Shown one piece after another: positions 27,531 to 35,102 of a stretch of DNA of 52,868 nt (position 1 is the first letter of the stretch; each line of letters begins with the position of its first letter). The notes under the pieces were generated by a model. It was not told the DNA's origin and made no database searches. It was given only the letters and a program-made list of their open reading frames with translations. Origin of the DNA: Clostridia bacterium. GTDB taxonomy: Bacteria > Bacillota > Clostridia > TANB77 > CAG-465. The stretch covers positions 1 through 52,868 of the forward strand of contig JAQUGQ010000012.1 of the NCBI GenBank assembly GCA_028684095.1, written 5' to 3'. The position numbers and the translations under genes were made by a program.

Positions 27531-27589
27531 TAGGTTACCTCCTTTTCAATTAAATAAATTATAAGTATCTTAATACTGTAAGTATATGT

Positions 27590-27618
27590 ATTATATATCT
27601 AAATCGTTACTCTGTCAA
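27590..27618 (-). promoter_or_regulatory. promoter of mecA-like gene
   Basis: On the minus strand, TTGACA (27618-27613), a 17-bp spacer and TATAAT (27595-27590). Confidence 0.8.
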
Positions 27619-27762
27619 TACTTTAACTTAATTTGTTTATCTAAAAGGCACAAAATAGAAAAAATTAAAGATAACTGATTTACTATAGTATTTGTGATAA
27701 AAACAAAAAAATACTAAAAAAAAATTAAAATAAACCAATTTTTCGAAGAATTTATGAAAAAG

Positions 27763-27791
27763 TTGATTTTGATATAAAAGTGTGATATAAT
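27763..27791 (+). promoter_or_regulatory. promoter of rpsF-ssb-rpsR
   Basis: TTGATT (27763-27768), a 17-bp spacer and TATAAT (27786-27791). The spacer between this and the divergent mecA promoter is AT-rich with no ORF. Confidence 0.8.
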
Positions 27792-27809
27792 AAGTGTGTT
27801 AATTTCCTT

Positions 27810-27832
27810 ACTCTATACATTGTGTATAGAGT
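27810..27832 (+). promoter_or_regulatory. leader hairpin of the rpsF operon
   Basis: ACTCTATACA (27810-27819) pairs perfectly with TGTATAGAGT (27823-27832) around the loop TTG. It lies in the 5' leader, 27 bases before rpsF. In other bacteria the S6-S18 complex binds an rpsF leader RNA. The conserved features of that motif were not recognised here, so autoregulation is only a possibility. Confidence 0.5.
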
Positions 27833-27859
27833 CAGATGTCCAGAAGGGAGGAGTAAGTA

Positions 27860-28138
27860 ATGAACAATTATGAAGCAGTAATAATACTTTCACAAACAAT
27901 AGCTGATGAAGCAAAGGTTGCTTTTGCAGAAAAAATGAAAGAATTAATTATATTGAATGGTGAACTTACAAACGTAGATGAATGGGGTAAAAAAACTTTG
28001 GCTTATGAAATAAAGAAGCAAAAAGAAGGTTTTTATATTCTATTAACATTTACAGCTAAACCAGATTCTATTCTAGAAATGGATAGAATATTAAGATTAG
28101 ATGAATCAGTTTTAAAACACATGATAATTAAAAAATAA
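27860..28138 (+). CDS. rpsF: 30S ribosomal protein S6
   Basis: S6 binds S18 on the platform of the small subunit. The 92-residue protein has the expected opening (MNNYEAVIILS) and the central WGKKTLAYEIKKQKEGFY and FTAKPDSILEMDRILRLD segments. GGGAGGAG precedes the ATG. It leads the classical rpsF-ssb-rpsR operon, conserved across Firmicutes, with promoter and leader hairpin upstream. Confidence 0.97.
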   Translation: MNNYEAVIILSQTIADEAKVAFAEKMKELIILNGELTNVDEWGKKTLAYEIKKQKEGFYILLTFTAKPDSILEMDRILRLDESVLKHMIIKK

Positions 28139-28175
28139 TAAAATATATTAAATAAAAAATCAAGGAGGATATATT

Positions 28176-28586
28176 ATGAATAAATTTCAATTTATGGGGA
28201 GATTAACAAAGGACCCAGAAGTAAGAAATACAACGACAGGAACACAAGTTACAACATTTTCTTTAGCTGTAAATAGAAAATTTGCTGGACAAAATGGAGA
28301 AAGACAAACAGATTTCTTCAATTTAACGGCATTTGCTAAAACAGCAGAATTTTGTAGCAAATATTTTAGAAAAGGTGCTCAAGTTTTAGTTGAAGGAAGA
28401 ATCCAAAATAGAACATGGGAAGATACAACTGGAGCAAAGAGATATGCAACTGACTACATTGTAGAAGATACATATTTTGCTGATTCAAAAAGAGAAGGTT
28501 CTGGAACAAATGGAGCAATAAATTCTGATATACCAAGTGATGGTGAATACATAACAATTGATGATACGGCGGACTTACCATTTTAA
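28176..28586 (+). CDS. ssb: single-stranded DNA-binding protein
   Basis: SSB coats single-stranded DNA during replication and repair. The 136-residue protein carries an OB fold (about 1-105: MNKFQFMGRLTKDPEVR, FFNLTAFAKTAE, VEGRIQNRTWED). A short linker follows and then the acidic tip DDTADLPF, which recruits partner proteins. Length and tip are standard for Firmicutes. AAGGAGG precedes the ATG. It is the middle gene of rpsF-ssb-rpsR. Confidence 0.96.
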   Translation: MNKFQFMGRLTKDPEVRNTTTGTQVTTFSLAVNRKFAGQNGERQTDFFNLTAFAKTAEFCSKYFRKGAQVLVEGRIQNRTWEDTTGAKRYATDYIVEDTYFADSKREGSGTNGAINSDIPSDGEYITIDDTADLPF

Positions 28587-28613
28587 TTTAAATACAAAAG
28601 GAGGTAAAAATAA

Positions 28614-28874
28614 ATGCTAGATAAAAGAAACAAAAAAGGTCCTAAAAGTGATAAACCTTTTAGAAAACCTAGAAAAAAAGTATGTGCTTTATGTGTAGAG
28701 AAACAAGATGAGTTAGACTATAAGGATGTAGAAAAAGTAAAGAAATTTATAAGTGATAAAGGTAAAATATTACCAAGAAGAGTAACAGGAACTTGTGCAA
28801 AACATCAAAGAAAAGTTGTTGAAGCAATTCAAAGAACTAGACATATTGCTTTAATACCATATAGTGTACAATAA
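28614..28874 (+). CDS. rpsR: 30S ribosomal protein S18
   Basis: S18 pairs with S6 on the 30S platform. The 86-residue protein has a basic N-terminal tail, then [40 protein letters not shown] and the C-terminal RHIALIPY. Three cysteines (two in CALC and one in TCAKH) are retained, typical of a zinc-type paralogue. AGGAGG precedes the ATG. The stop codon opens a run of ATA/TAA triplets, and a terminator closes the operon. Confidence 0.96.
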   Translation: MLDKRNKKGPKSDKPFRKPRKKVCALCVEKQDELDYKDVEKVKKFISDKGKILPRRVTGTCAKHQRKVVEAIQRTRHIALIPYSVQ

Positions 28875-28893
28875 TAATAATAATAATAATAAT
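28869..28893. repeat. AAT triplet microsatellite
   Basis: About seven tandem AAT units begin at the rpsR stop codon and run to the terminator. Every frame contains stop codons or Asn/Ile/Leu only, so unit changes would not extend the gene. Confidence 0.8.
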
Positions 28894-28897
28894 TTAA

Positions 28898-28930
28898 AAC
28901 AGATACAGTTTAATATTGTATCTGTTTTTT
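28898..28930 (+). terminator. terminator of rpsF-ssb-rpsR
   Basis: AACAGATACA (28898-28907) pairs with TGTATCTGTT (28917-28926), then a T run. Confidence 0.85.
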
Positions 28931-28968
28931 TATAAATTTATAAAACAAATACAATATTAAAAAAGTGC

Positions 28969-28998
28969 TTGCAATTTTCATATAGTTTGTAGTATAAT
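28969..28998 (+). promoter_or_regulatory. promoter of CapA-like gene
   Basis: TTGCAA (28969-28974), an 18-bp spacer and TATAAT (28993-28998). Confidence 0.6.
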
Positions 28999-29048
28999 AA
29001 AGGTAAGTAGAATTTAAAAATAAATAATATATATAAAAGGAGATAAAC

Positions 29049-30332
29049 ATGAGAAAAGGCTACATTGAAGAAGAAGCAAAAAAGATAGATATTAAAGCTG
29101 TTAAAAAAAGTAATAAGAAAGATATAATTAAGTTTTTTATATGGATGACAATATTCATATTTGTATATTATCAGATATATGTATTAGTAGCATATACTCT
29201 AGGTAAAAAAGAAAAAGAAAATATGTGGCTATATAATAGTATAAATAAAATTATGACGGTGTTAGTCCCTAAGCCTACAGAAACTATTGAAGAAAATACT
29301 TTGAAACTAGCAGCACTTGGAGATATATATACTTCTGCTAATATAATTAAAGGTGCTAAGAGTGATAGTGTATATAATTTTTCTGATTCACTTGGTCAAA
29401 CAAAAGATTTGCTATCTAAATATGACGTAGTACTTGCAAGTTTAAATACACCAGTTGCTGGATCTAGCTCTGGCTATAGCACAAAAACTGTATACAATGC
29501 CCCAAATGATTTATTAGAAACAATAAAATCAATTGGTATAAGTGTGTTAGCTACAGCGGGTAATCATTTAATGGATAAAGGAGAAAATGGAATTAAATCA
29601 ACTATTAATTTAATTAAAACTTCTGAAATAAATCAGGTGGGATTAAATTTATCGGATGACAGAACAAAACCTTATATAATTGATAAGAATAATATAAAAG
29701 TGGCAGTACTATCATATATGACAACATCTAAAATTAAAGTAACCAAGGGTAAAGAATATCTAATAAATACACTTGTTGAAGAAAACATTAAAGAAGATAT
29801 GATATATGTTAAAAGTCAGAATGTTGATTATACCATTTGCTATTTAAATATTCCAAATGAAGACTCGAGTAGAGTAAATTCTAATCAAAAAAATAGTGTT
29901 GATATGTTATTTCAAAATGGAGTTAGTGTTGTACTTGGCACAGGCTCTAAGATAGTACAAGAAAAGTCAGAAGATTTATTTGAACTTTCAGATGGAACTA
30001 AAAATCATGTATATGCTTTATATTCTCTAGGTGATTTTTTAGGTGATATGGATACAGATGATAGAAAAGTATCAATAGCAGCTGATATTACATTTACTAA
30101 AAATATAACTAAGGATAAAGATGGTAATGAGATAGTAGATAAAACAAAAAAGAATATGTTAATAAATAATCAGTTATCATTCTATACAAAAGTAAGTACT
30201 AAATATAAAACAATAAATTATCCTATAGATATAACTTTAGATGCATATAACCAAGATAATTTAGAATTAGATGCTAAAGACTATAAAGCTATAAAATTAG
30301 CTCAAGATAATTTAAAAGAAACTTTAAAATAA
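29049..30332 (+). CDS. CapA/PgsA-family protein with degenerate metal site
   Basis: The 427-residue protein has a membrane helix (about 28-51) and an extracellular domain of the CapA (poly-gamma-glutamate) calcineurin-like family. Family landmarks can be aligned: Gly91-Asp92 (ALGDIYTS) and Gly171-Asn172-His173 with Asp176 (AGNHLMDKG). The usual NLE motif is SLN (131-133). The usual GHHPH-type motif near residue 300 reads GTGSKI, so several metal ligands are missing and the domain may be non-catalytic. GGAG lies 6 bases before the ATG. It is monocistronic. Confidence 0.7.
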   Translation: MRKGYIEEEAKKIDIKAVKKSNKKDIIKFFIWMTIFIFVYYQIYVLVAYTLGKKEKENMWLYNSINKIMTVLVPKPTETIEENTLKLAALGDIYTSANIIKGAKSDSVYNFSDSLGQTKDLLSKYDVVLASLNTPVAGSSSGYSTKTVYNAPNDLLETIKSIGISVLATAGNHLMDKGENGIKSTINLIKTSEINQVGLNLSDDRTKPYIIDKNNIKVAVLSYMTTSKIKVTKGKEYLINTLVEENIKEDMIYVKSQNVDYTICYLNIPNEDSSRVNSNQKNSVDMLFQNGVSVVLGTGSKIVQEKSEDLFELSDGTKNHVYALYSLGDFLGDMDTDDRKVSIAADITFTKNITKDKDGNEIVDKTKKNMLINNQLSFYTKVSTKYKTINYPIDITLDAYNQDNLELDAKDYKAIKLAQDNLKETLK

Positions 30333-30346
30333 AGTAAATAAAAAAA

Positions 30347-30388
30347 ATAAGAAATGATGTAATATACTTGGCATTTCTTATTTTTTAT
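30347..30388 (+). terminator. terminator after CapA-like gene
   Basis: AATAAGAAATG (30347-30357) pairs with CATTTCTTATT (30372-30382), then a T run. The right arm overlaps the -35 box of the next promoter. Confidence 0.75.
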
Positions 30389-30396
30389 TGTATAAT
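30368..30396 (+). promoter_or_regulatory. promoter of ylbF-like gene, inside the terminator
   Basis: TTGGCA (30368-30373), a 17-bp spacer and TATAAT (30391-30396). The -35 box and spacer lie in the right arm and T tract of the preceding terminator. Confidence 0.6.
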
Positions 30397-30427
30397 ATCT
30401 TATCAGAAGGGGAAAATGGTGATTAAT

Positions 30428-30766
30428 ATGAATTTTTATGATAAAATACATGAATTAGTTAAAAGTTTTAAAGAAACAAATGAGTACAAGGAATTTATTG
30501 AAATAAAACAAAATTTAGTTAAAGATGAAACAAAATATACTATGTTAAAGGATTTTAAAAAAAAGCAAAAAACACATCAAATTGAATATATAAATACAGG
30601 TAAAATTAATGAAGATTCTCAAAAAGAGCTTCAAAATTTATACTCAATTCTAATCCAGAATGAAGAAATAAGAAAGTTATTAGAATGTGAAATGAGATTA
30701 GATATATTACTTGCAGATATGCAAAAAATTGTTGCTGAAGGAATAAACGAAATAGTTGAATTTTAA
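30428..30766 (+). CDS. YlbF/YmcA-family protein
   Basis: The 112-residue, all-helical protein opens MNFYDKIHELVKSFKET and has the YLBF/YMCA pattern of two long helices (DFKKKQ and QNLYSILIQNEEIRKLLECEMRLDIL regions). In Bacillus, YlbF, YmcA and YaaT form an RNase Y-associated complex that affects competence, sporulation and biofilm. Only one of the three is seen here. I start at ATG 30428, where the family start aligns. An ATG four codons upstream (30416) also has AAGGGG nearby. The metallopeptidase gene follows 9 bases later. Confidence 0.8.
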   Translation: MNFYDKIHELVKSFKETNEYKEFIEIKQNLVKDETKYTMLKDFKKKQKTHQIEYINTGKINEDSQKELQNLYSILIQNEEIRKLLECEMRLDILLADMQKIVAEGINEIVEF

Positions 30767-30775
30767 GGTACAAAT

Positions 30776-31399
30776 ATGATTAATTATTTTGAAAAATGGA
30801 ATAAAAAAAAGATACAATTGTCATATATATCTAATAAATTTTGTAGTAATGATATAGTATGTAAACAAATGTTAGAGCTTATTAGTAATAAATCAACAAA
30901 TATAAAACTAGATACAGATATAAAAAATAATTACTATGTATTTTTAACTGATACAATATACTTGTCAAACAAAGAAATAACTAGAAATAGTTATCAAAGA
31001 ATATGTGTTATAGCACATGAATGTATACATTCTATTCAAAATAAAATAATTCAAGTTGTTAATTTTGCATTATCAAATGTTGAATTGATAGCTTTTGTAA
31101 TATCTTTAATATGTATTACATGTGGATTTAATACATATATAGTTTTCTATAGTTATTTAATATTAAATATATTTTCTGCTATTCCTAGATTAATACTTGA
31201 AATAGATGCAACTATAAGATCAATTAATTTATCTAGTAAATATATGAAATACAAAATAGATGAAAACGAATTAAGTATTATATTAAAAACATACAAACTT
31301 CAAATATTGCTACTTTTACCATTTTTCATAATATCATTGTTAATAGGTAGAGGATTTAGACTTTCAGTTGTATATATATTCATGTTAAATAACATGTAA
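30776..31399 (+). CDS. integral membrane zinc metallopeptidase-like protein
   Basis: The 207-residue protein carries an HExxH zinc motif (His81, Glu82, His85 in AHECIHSIQ), with a likely third ligand in LEID (Glu142). Hydrophobic helices span about 95-138, and two more lie in the last 45 residues. The pattern fits small M48/YugP-like membrane peptidases. The soluble N-terminal part is short. Its substrate is unknown. It follows the YlbF-like gene with only 9 bases between, has a weak ribosome site (AAGGTA), and is probably co-transcribed. Confidence 0.65.
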   Translation: MINYFEKWNKKKIQLSYISNKFCSNDIVCKQMLELISNKSTNIKLDTDIKNNYYVFLTDTIYLSNKEITRNSYQRICVIAHECIHSIQNKIIQVVNFALSNVELIAFVISLICITCGFNTYIVFYSYLILNIFSAIPRLILEIDATIRSINLSSKYMKYKIDENELSIILKTYKLQILLLLPFFIISLLIGRGFRLSVVYIFMLNNM

Positions 31400-31469
31400 T
31401 AATTAATATTTTAAAAATATTGTTATATAAATTATATAGAATAATATATATAGAATAGGTGATTATTCT

Positions 31470-32201
31470 ATGTTAGAGATATACAGTAAAAGAATTATAT
31501 ATGTCATAATGACATTATGTGTCTGTCTTATATACGTTGCTGCTAATAATTTAGGAGATTTAAAAAAAGATAAGTTAATTGATGTTAATAGTACACCAAT
31601 AACAAACAAAACTATTATATTAGATGCAGGGCATGGTCTTCCTGATGAAGGTGCTGTAGGATTTTATGCAACAAGTGAGCAAGCTATAAACTTGAGTATA
31701 ACACTCAAACTACAAAAATTAATTGAACAAAGTGGTGCCAAAGTTCTACTTACTAGAAGTGATGAAAATGGAATATATTCTGTAGATAGTAAAAATATAA
31801 GGAATAAAAAAGTAAGTGATATAAAAAATAGAGTTAAACTTGGAAATGAATCTAGCAGCGATATATTTGTATCTTTACATTTAAATAAATTTCCACCGTC
31901 TGGAATATATAGAGGATGGCAAACTTTTTATCAAAATAATAGTGCACAAAGTAAAATGCTATCAGAATGCATTCAAAATAATATAAATTTAAATATTGAT
32001 TATAACAATAATAGGGTTCCACATTCAATATCTGGAGTATATATAATGGATAAAGTTGAAATACCTACTGTAATAGTTGAATGTGGATTTCTGTCTAATC
32101 AAGAAGAAACAGCACTTTTAAAAACAGATGCATATCAAAATAGATTAGCGTGGGGTATATTTATTGGAATACAGAACTATTTTGAAAAGAATGTGAATTA
32201 A
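31470..32201 (+). CDS. cwlD: N-acetylmuramoyl-L-alanine amidase CwlD-like
   Basis: CwlD removes peptide side chains from spore-cortex peptidoglycan so that muramic lactam can form. The 243-residue protein has an N-terminal signal-anchor (about 9-27) and an Amidase_3 domain. His55 (LDAGHG), Glu70 and His137 (SLHLN) fit the zinc ligands, and VIVECGFLSN supplies the catalytic Glu region. Size and anchor match CwlD rather than large autolysins. A weak AGGTGA site precedes the start. Its presence supports an endospore-forming host. Confidence 0.83.
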   Translation: MLEIYSKRIIYVIMTLCVCLIYVAANNLGDLKKDKLIDVNSTPITNKTIILDAGHGLPDEGAVGFYATSEQAINLSITLKLQKLIEQSGAKVLLTRSDENGIYSVDSKNIRNKKVSDIKNRVKLGNESSSDIFVSLHLNKFPPSGIYRGWQTFYQNNSAQSKMLSECIQNNINLNIDYNNNRVPHSISGVYIMDKVEIPTVIVECGFLSNQEETALLKTDAYQNRLAWGIFIGIQNYFEKNVN

Positions 32202-32401
32202 TTGAATGAATGATAGACAAATGATTACCTAAAACTATAAAATATAATTATATAGTAAATATATAAATAAAAAATATTTACCATATAATTATTATAATAT
32301 TTGTATGGACAAGCTTATTTTAAGTTAAATCAGAAGTATGGGATAATAGTTATATATCAAACAACAAAATAAACTATTTTAAACAGGAAGGAAAATTGTT
32401 G

Positions 32402-32848
32402 ATGAATAAATTTATGACAATAGCTTTGAATGAAGCTAAAAAGGCATATATAAAGAGAGAAGTTCCTGTTGGAGCAGTTATTGTTAAGGATGATGTTATT
32501 ATTTCTAAAGCACATAATTTGAGAGAACATAAAAATACTAGTTTAGCACATGCTGAAATATTAGCAATTGAAAAGGCATGTAAAAAATTAAATAGTTGGA
32601 GATTAGATGATTGTACTATGTATGTAACTCTTGAACCATGTATGATGTGTGCTGGTGCTATAACACAATCTAGAATACAAAAGGTTGTAATAGGAGCTAT
32701 GGATGAAAAAAATGGTGTAGTAGAATCTATAGCTAAAGTATTTGATATAAAAACAACCACTAAAGTAGAATATGAAATACAAAAAGAAGAGGAATGCTCA
32801 AATATATTAAGTAATTTCTTTAAAGAATTGAGAAATAACAAAAAATAA
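32402..32848 (+). CDS. tadA: tRNA adenosine deaminase
   Basis: TadA converts A34 of tRNA-Arg(ACG) to inosine so that it can read CGU, CGC and CGA codons. The 148-residue protein has the zinc deaminase motifs: His50 with catalytic Glu52 (HAE) and Pro79-Cys80 to Cys83 (PCMMC). AGGAAGG is followed by TTG TTG ATG in frame. I chose the ATG, though either TTG is possible. Its substrate tRNA is encoded about 850 bases downstream. A cytosine deaminase relative is less likely given motif context. Confidence 0.9.
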   Translation: MNKFMTIALNEAKKAYIKREVPVGAVIVKDDVIISKAHNLREHKNTSLAHAEILAIEKACKKLNSWRLDDCTMYVTLEPCMMCAGAITQSRIQKVVIGAMDEKNGVVESIAKVFDIKTTTKVEYEIQKEEECSNILSNFFKELRNNKK

Positions 32849-32869
32849 AGTTTTAAGGAGGTACTATGT

Positions 32870-33619
32870 ATGCCACAAGATAATAATAAAAAAATATATA
32901 CATATTCATTAATATTTGCTTTGATTTTCATAATAATAGCTTTCTTAATAGAAATCGTATATAAATTTAAATTATTGCATAAAGATATTTATACCTTTAT
33001 GCAAAATGGTGGAGTTGTATTTTCATTTGTGTTTGGGCTTCTAGGAATAATTTTATTAGGTACGGGTATTTACTATTATTATCTATATAAGAGAACAAAA
33101 CAATTCTATGATGAATTAGAAAAAGATGTAAATAAAATAAATGAAAATACAATAACATGGCAATATTCAGATATTGATATTTCAGAAAAAATAAAGAATA
33201 TTGAAAAAAACTACAAAAACAAATACTTATTATTATGTATCTTGTTTTTTGTGTGTTTAATAGTATATCCTGAAAGTAATATATTTAAATATGAATCATT
33301 TAAAATATTGGTAATATTGTATATAATATTTTATTTCCTTTATTTAATTATAAAAAGAAATAGAGTAAGAATAGTGCTTAAGTCTCCTAAAGAAATAGTA
33401 TTTTCAAAAGAAATAATTATATTTGAAGACCAAACTATGCTAGTAAATAGCTTAGTTTCGCGATTAATTAAAGTTAAATATGATAGTGTTAATAATAATT
33501 TAATGTTTTTGTTTTCTTATCCTAGTAGAGGAGGAAACAGAATATCAAAAGTATTAATATATGTACCATCGGATAAAAAAGAAGAGGTTAATATAATATT
33601 AAACATGTATAATAGATAA
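32870..33619 (+). CDS. unknown four-helix membrane protein
   Basis: The 249-residue protein has two pairs of membrane helices (about 11-31 and 48-70, then 121-138 and 143-160). A helical connector of about 50 residues lies between the pairs, and a soluble C-terminal domain of about 85 residues contains VFSKEIIIFEDQTM. No family is recognised. The C-terminal part resembles pleckstrin-like membrane-protein domains only loosely. AAGGAGG precedes the ATG, 21 bases after tadA, so the two are probably co-transcribed. A strong terminator follows. Confidence 0.55.
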   Translation: MPQDNNKKIYTYSLIFALIFIIIAFLIEIVYKFKLLHKDIYTFMQNGGVVFSFVFGLLGIILLGTGIYYYYLYKRTKQFYDELEKDVNKINENTITWQYSDIDISEKIKNIEKNYKNKYLLLCILFFVCLIVYPESNIFKYESFKILVILYIIFYFLYLIIKRNRVRIVLKSPKEIVFSKEIIIFEDQTMLVNSLVSRLIKVKYDSVNNNLMFLFSYPSRGGNRISKVLIYVPSDKKEEVNIILNMYNR

Positions 33620-33649
33620 ACAATGTGTTTATTTAATAACAGATAATAT

Positions 33650-33690
33650 AAAAAGAACTAGAATATAACAAATATATTCTAGTTCTTTTT
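33650..33690. terminator. bidirectional terminator
   Basis: AAAAAGAACTAGAATA (33650-33665) pairs perfectly with TATTCTAGTTCTTTTT (33675-33690). It ends the tadA transcript and, on the minus strand, the tRNA-Arg(ACG) transcript. Confidence 0.85.
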
Positions 33691-33694
33691 ATAA

Positions 33695-33771
33695 TGGTGC
33701 ACCTAGAGGGATTTGAACCCACGATCTTTTGGTTCGTAGCCAAATGCTTTATCCAGCTAAGCTATAGGTAC
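33695..33771 (-). tRNA. tRNA-Arg (ACG)
   Basis: On the minus strand the acceptor GTACCTA pairs with TAGGTGC (one G-T), followed by discriminator A and encoded CCA (33697-33695). The anticodon loop reads CTACGAA, giving ACG (plus-strand 33735-33737). The T-arm has GGGTTCAAATCCC. This is the tRNA whose A34 TadA converts to inosine. Confidence 0.95.
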
Positions 33772-33816
33772 AATATAAATATTATACACTACTTTAATTT
33801 AAATTTCAATAAAACA

Positions 33817-33844
33817 TTGAAAAGATTTTTAAATATGGTATAAT
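33817..33844 (+). promoter_or_regulatory. promoter of tRNA-Arg(CCT)
   Basis: TTGAAA (33817-33822), a 16-bp spacer and TATAAT (33839-33844), ending 9 bases before the tRNA. Confidence 0.6.
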
Positions 33845-33853
33845 TATATATAT

Positions 33854-33929
33854 GCTTCTGTAGCTCAGTGGATAGAGCATCAACCTCCTAAGTTGTTGGT
33901 CGGACGTTCGATTCGTCTCAGGAGCACCA
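33854..33929 (+). tRNA. tRNA-Arg (CCT)
   Basis: The acceptor GCTTCTG (33854-33860) pairs with CAGGAGC (33919-33925, one G-T). Discriminator A and encoded CCA follow. The anticodon loop reads CTCCTAA, giving CCT. It diverges from tRNA-Arg(ACG). Confidence 0.93.
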
Positions 33930-33939
33930 TTATAAAAAG

Positions 33940-33972
33940 AAGAAACCGTTTGATTTTAGATGGTTTCTTTGT
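33940..33972 (+). terminator. terminator after tRNA-Arg(CCT)
   Basis: AAGAAACC (33940-33947) pairs with GGTTTCTT (33962-33969), then T-rich sequence. Confidence 0.65.
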
Positions 33973-34098
33973 TTATACATCGCAGTTTGTATTTTTTTGT
34001 GTGGGTAAGATGATATTTTGTTACAAGTTGTGGTAATGTTACAGATTAAGTAATAGAAGAATATATAAAAACCCAAGATTTAGATAGGAGAATTTAAA

Positions 34099-34200
34099 AT
34101 GATAAATTTAAAATAGAGGGACTTTAGGCAACTTTTAGTCGCAAGAAGAACCTATCAGCTGAAGTTGGTATTAGCAGAAATTATTTGCTTATATATTGTT
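34099..34200 (+). pseudogene. relic of an XRE-type regulator
   Basis: A start with a ribosome site (TAGGAG, then ATG at 34099) is followed by a stop after five codons. Reading on, one frame gives FRQLLVARR and a second frame gives SRKKNLSAEVGISRNYL. Together they resemble the DNA-binding helix-turn-helix of XRE regulators, so at least one nonsense change and one frameshift are implied. The fragment lies between tRNA-Arg(CCT) and an unusual small gene, as expected of debris from a mobile element. The match is by eye only. Confidence 0.4.
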
Positions 34201-34256
34201 ATAAAAAGAATTTTAACAAAAAACGACAAAGTAATTTAAAAAACATGCAAAACAAA

Positions 34257-34291
34257 AAAGAGATGTGAAAATTTAGAATTCACATCTCTTT
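34257..34291. terminator. bidirectional terminator
   Basis: AAAGAGATGTGAA (34257-34269) pairs perfectly with TTCACATCTCTTT (34279-34291). It ends the minus-strand 81-residue gene and faces the XRE relic. Confidence 0.8.
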
Positions 34292-34307
34292 CTATTGTTT
34301 TGTATTA

Positions 34308-34553
34308 TTATTTAAAACTAACAGGTTGCATTAAATAATCTACTGCTGAATCAACTTCTTTTGAGAACATTTCCCATTCGTTTTTCCAAAAGCTAGTTGT
34401 TTCACATTTTTCAGTTATTTCTGCTACTGATGGTTTTAACATCAAATTATCATCTTCTCTACTTGAAAATTTTACTGGTTGCATAAGAAAACTTAAAGTT
34501 GAATCTACCTCTTTTGTAAACATTTCCCATTCATTTTTCCAAAAACTATTCAT
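34308..34553 (-). CDS. 81-residue protein with tandem 27-residue motif, unknown
   Basis: The protein is a duplication. Residues 3-29 and 54-80 are two copies of a 27-residue motif, identical at 21 positions, each starting SFWKNEWEMF, continuing KEVDS and ending LMQPV plus a residue and F. A 24-residue linker lies between them. There is no signal peptide, membrane helix or known domain. The motif looks like an amphipathic helix rich in aromatic and acidic residues. Start and expression signals are good: GAGGAGGG lies before the ATG and a terminator follows. The function is unknown, and the setting beside tRNA genes and a regulator relic suggests an accessory gene. Confidence 0.7.
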   Translation of the reverse strand: MNSFWKNEWEMFTKEVDSTLSFLMQPVKFSSREDDNLMLKPSVAEITEKCETTSFWKNEWEMFSKEVDSAVDYLMQPVSFK

Positions 34554-34813
34554 ATTATATCCCTCCTCATTAGTATATATAATTATTTTATTATTACAAA
34601 TATATTTTACTAGATTTTTAATAAAATGTCAACTACATAAATATATCATTTATGTTACAATTATATTACAAAAGCTTTATAAACCCATGTAATATAATAA
34701 AATATGGACTTTTTACTATAGAAACCTAAAAAAAAATTATCTAAAAAATAAATTATTTTTTGATTATACTATAAAATATATAACTGGTAATTAAATTTAT
34801 TAGCAGTTACTAC
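34554..34813. other. non-coding spacer
   Basis: The spacer between the 81-residue gene (minus) and the B12 operon promoter (plus) is AT-rich with no ORF or RNA gene that I can support. Confidence 0.4.
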
Positions 34814-34842
34814 TTGATTTTTAAGATAAAATAGTATATAAT
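34814..34842 (+). promoter_or_regulatory. promoter of the B12 import operon
   Basis: TTGATT (34814-34819), a 17-bp spacer and TATAAT (34837-34842), about 20 bases before the riboswitch. Confidence 0.75.
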
Positions 34843-34863
34843 TGTTTCATGATAATATAAAGT

Positions 34864-35016
34864 GTATATAAGTGCGAAAGCTTAATAGGGAATTAAGATA
34901 AATTCTTAAACTGTCCCAGCAACCGTGATAATGACGAAATGGCGAAAAATCACTGCTATATTTAGTGGGAAGATGTCAAAGTAGGATGAAATTCAGTCGG
35001 TAGACCTGCTTATATA
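34864..35016 (+). ncRNA. cobalamin riboswitch
   Basis: The stretch shows the landmarks of the adenosylcobalamin aptamer in order. A closing stem forms from ATATAAGT (34866-34873) with GCTTATAT (35007-35014). Then come AATAGGGAA, the box CTGTCCCAGCAACCGT, a TCACTGC segment, GTGGGAAGATG and the 3' TCAGTCGGTAGACCTGC. It precedes an importer of the BtuFCD type. The expected action is to reduce downstream expression when cobalamin is abundant. Confidence 0.92.
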
Positions 35017-35102
35017 TTTAATTCTTCTGGGGTTTAAGATATACTAAAATATATAAATGGAAAATCTGCTATAGCTCATTTTCTAAATTAAATGGTATTT
35101 TT

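Noticed and set aside
28869-28893. Phase-variable repeat at the end of rpsR
   Set aside because: The triplet units lie at and after the stop codon, so changes in copy number would not alter the protein.
32244-32292. 19-base near-perfect inverted repeat before tadA as a regulatory element
   Set aside because: It is made only of A and T apart from three positions, has no U tract, and is likely to arise by chance in this composition. It may act as a weak terminator for cwlD.
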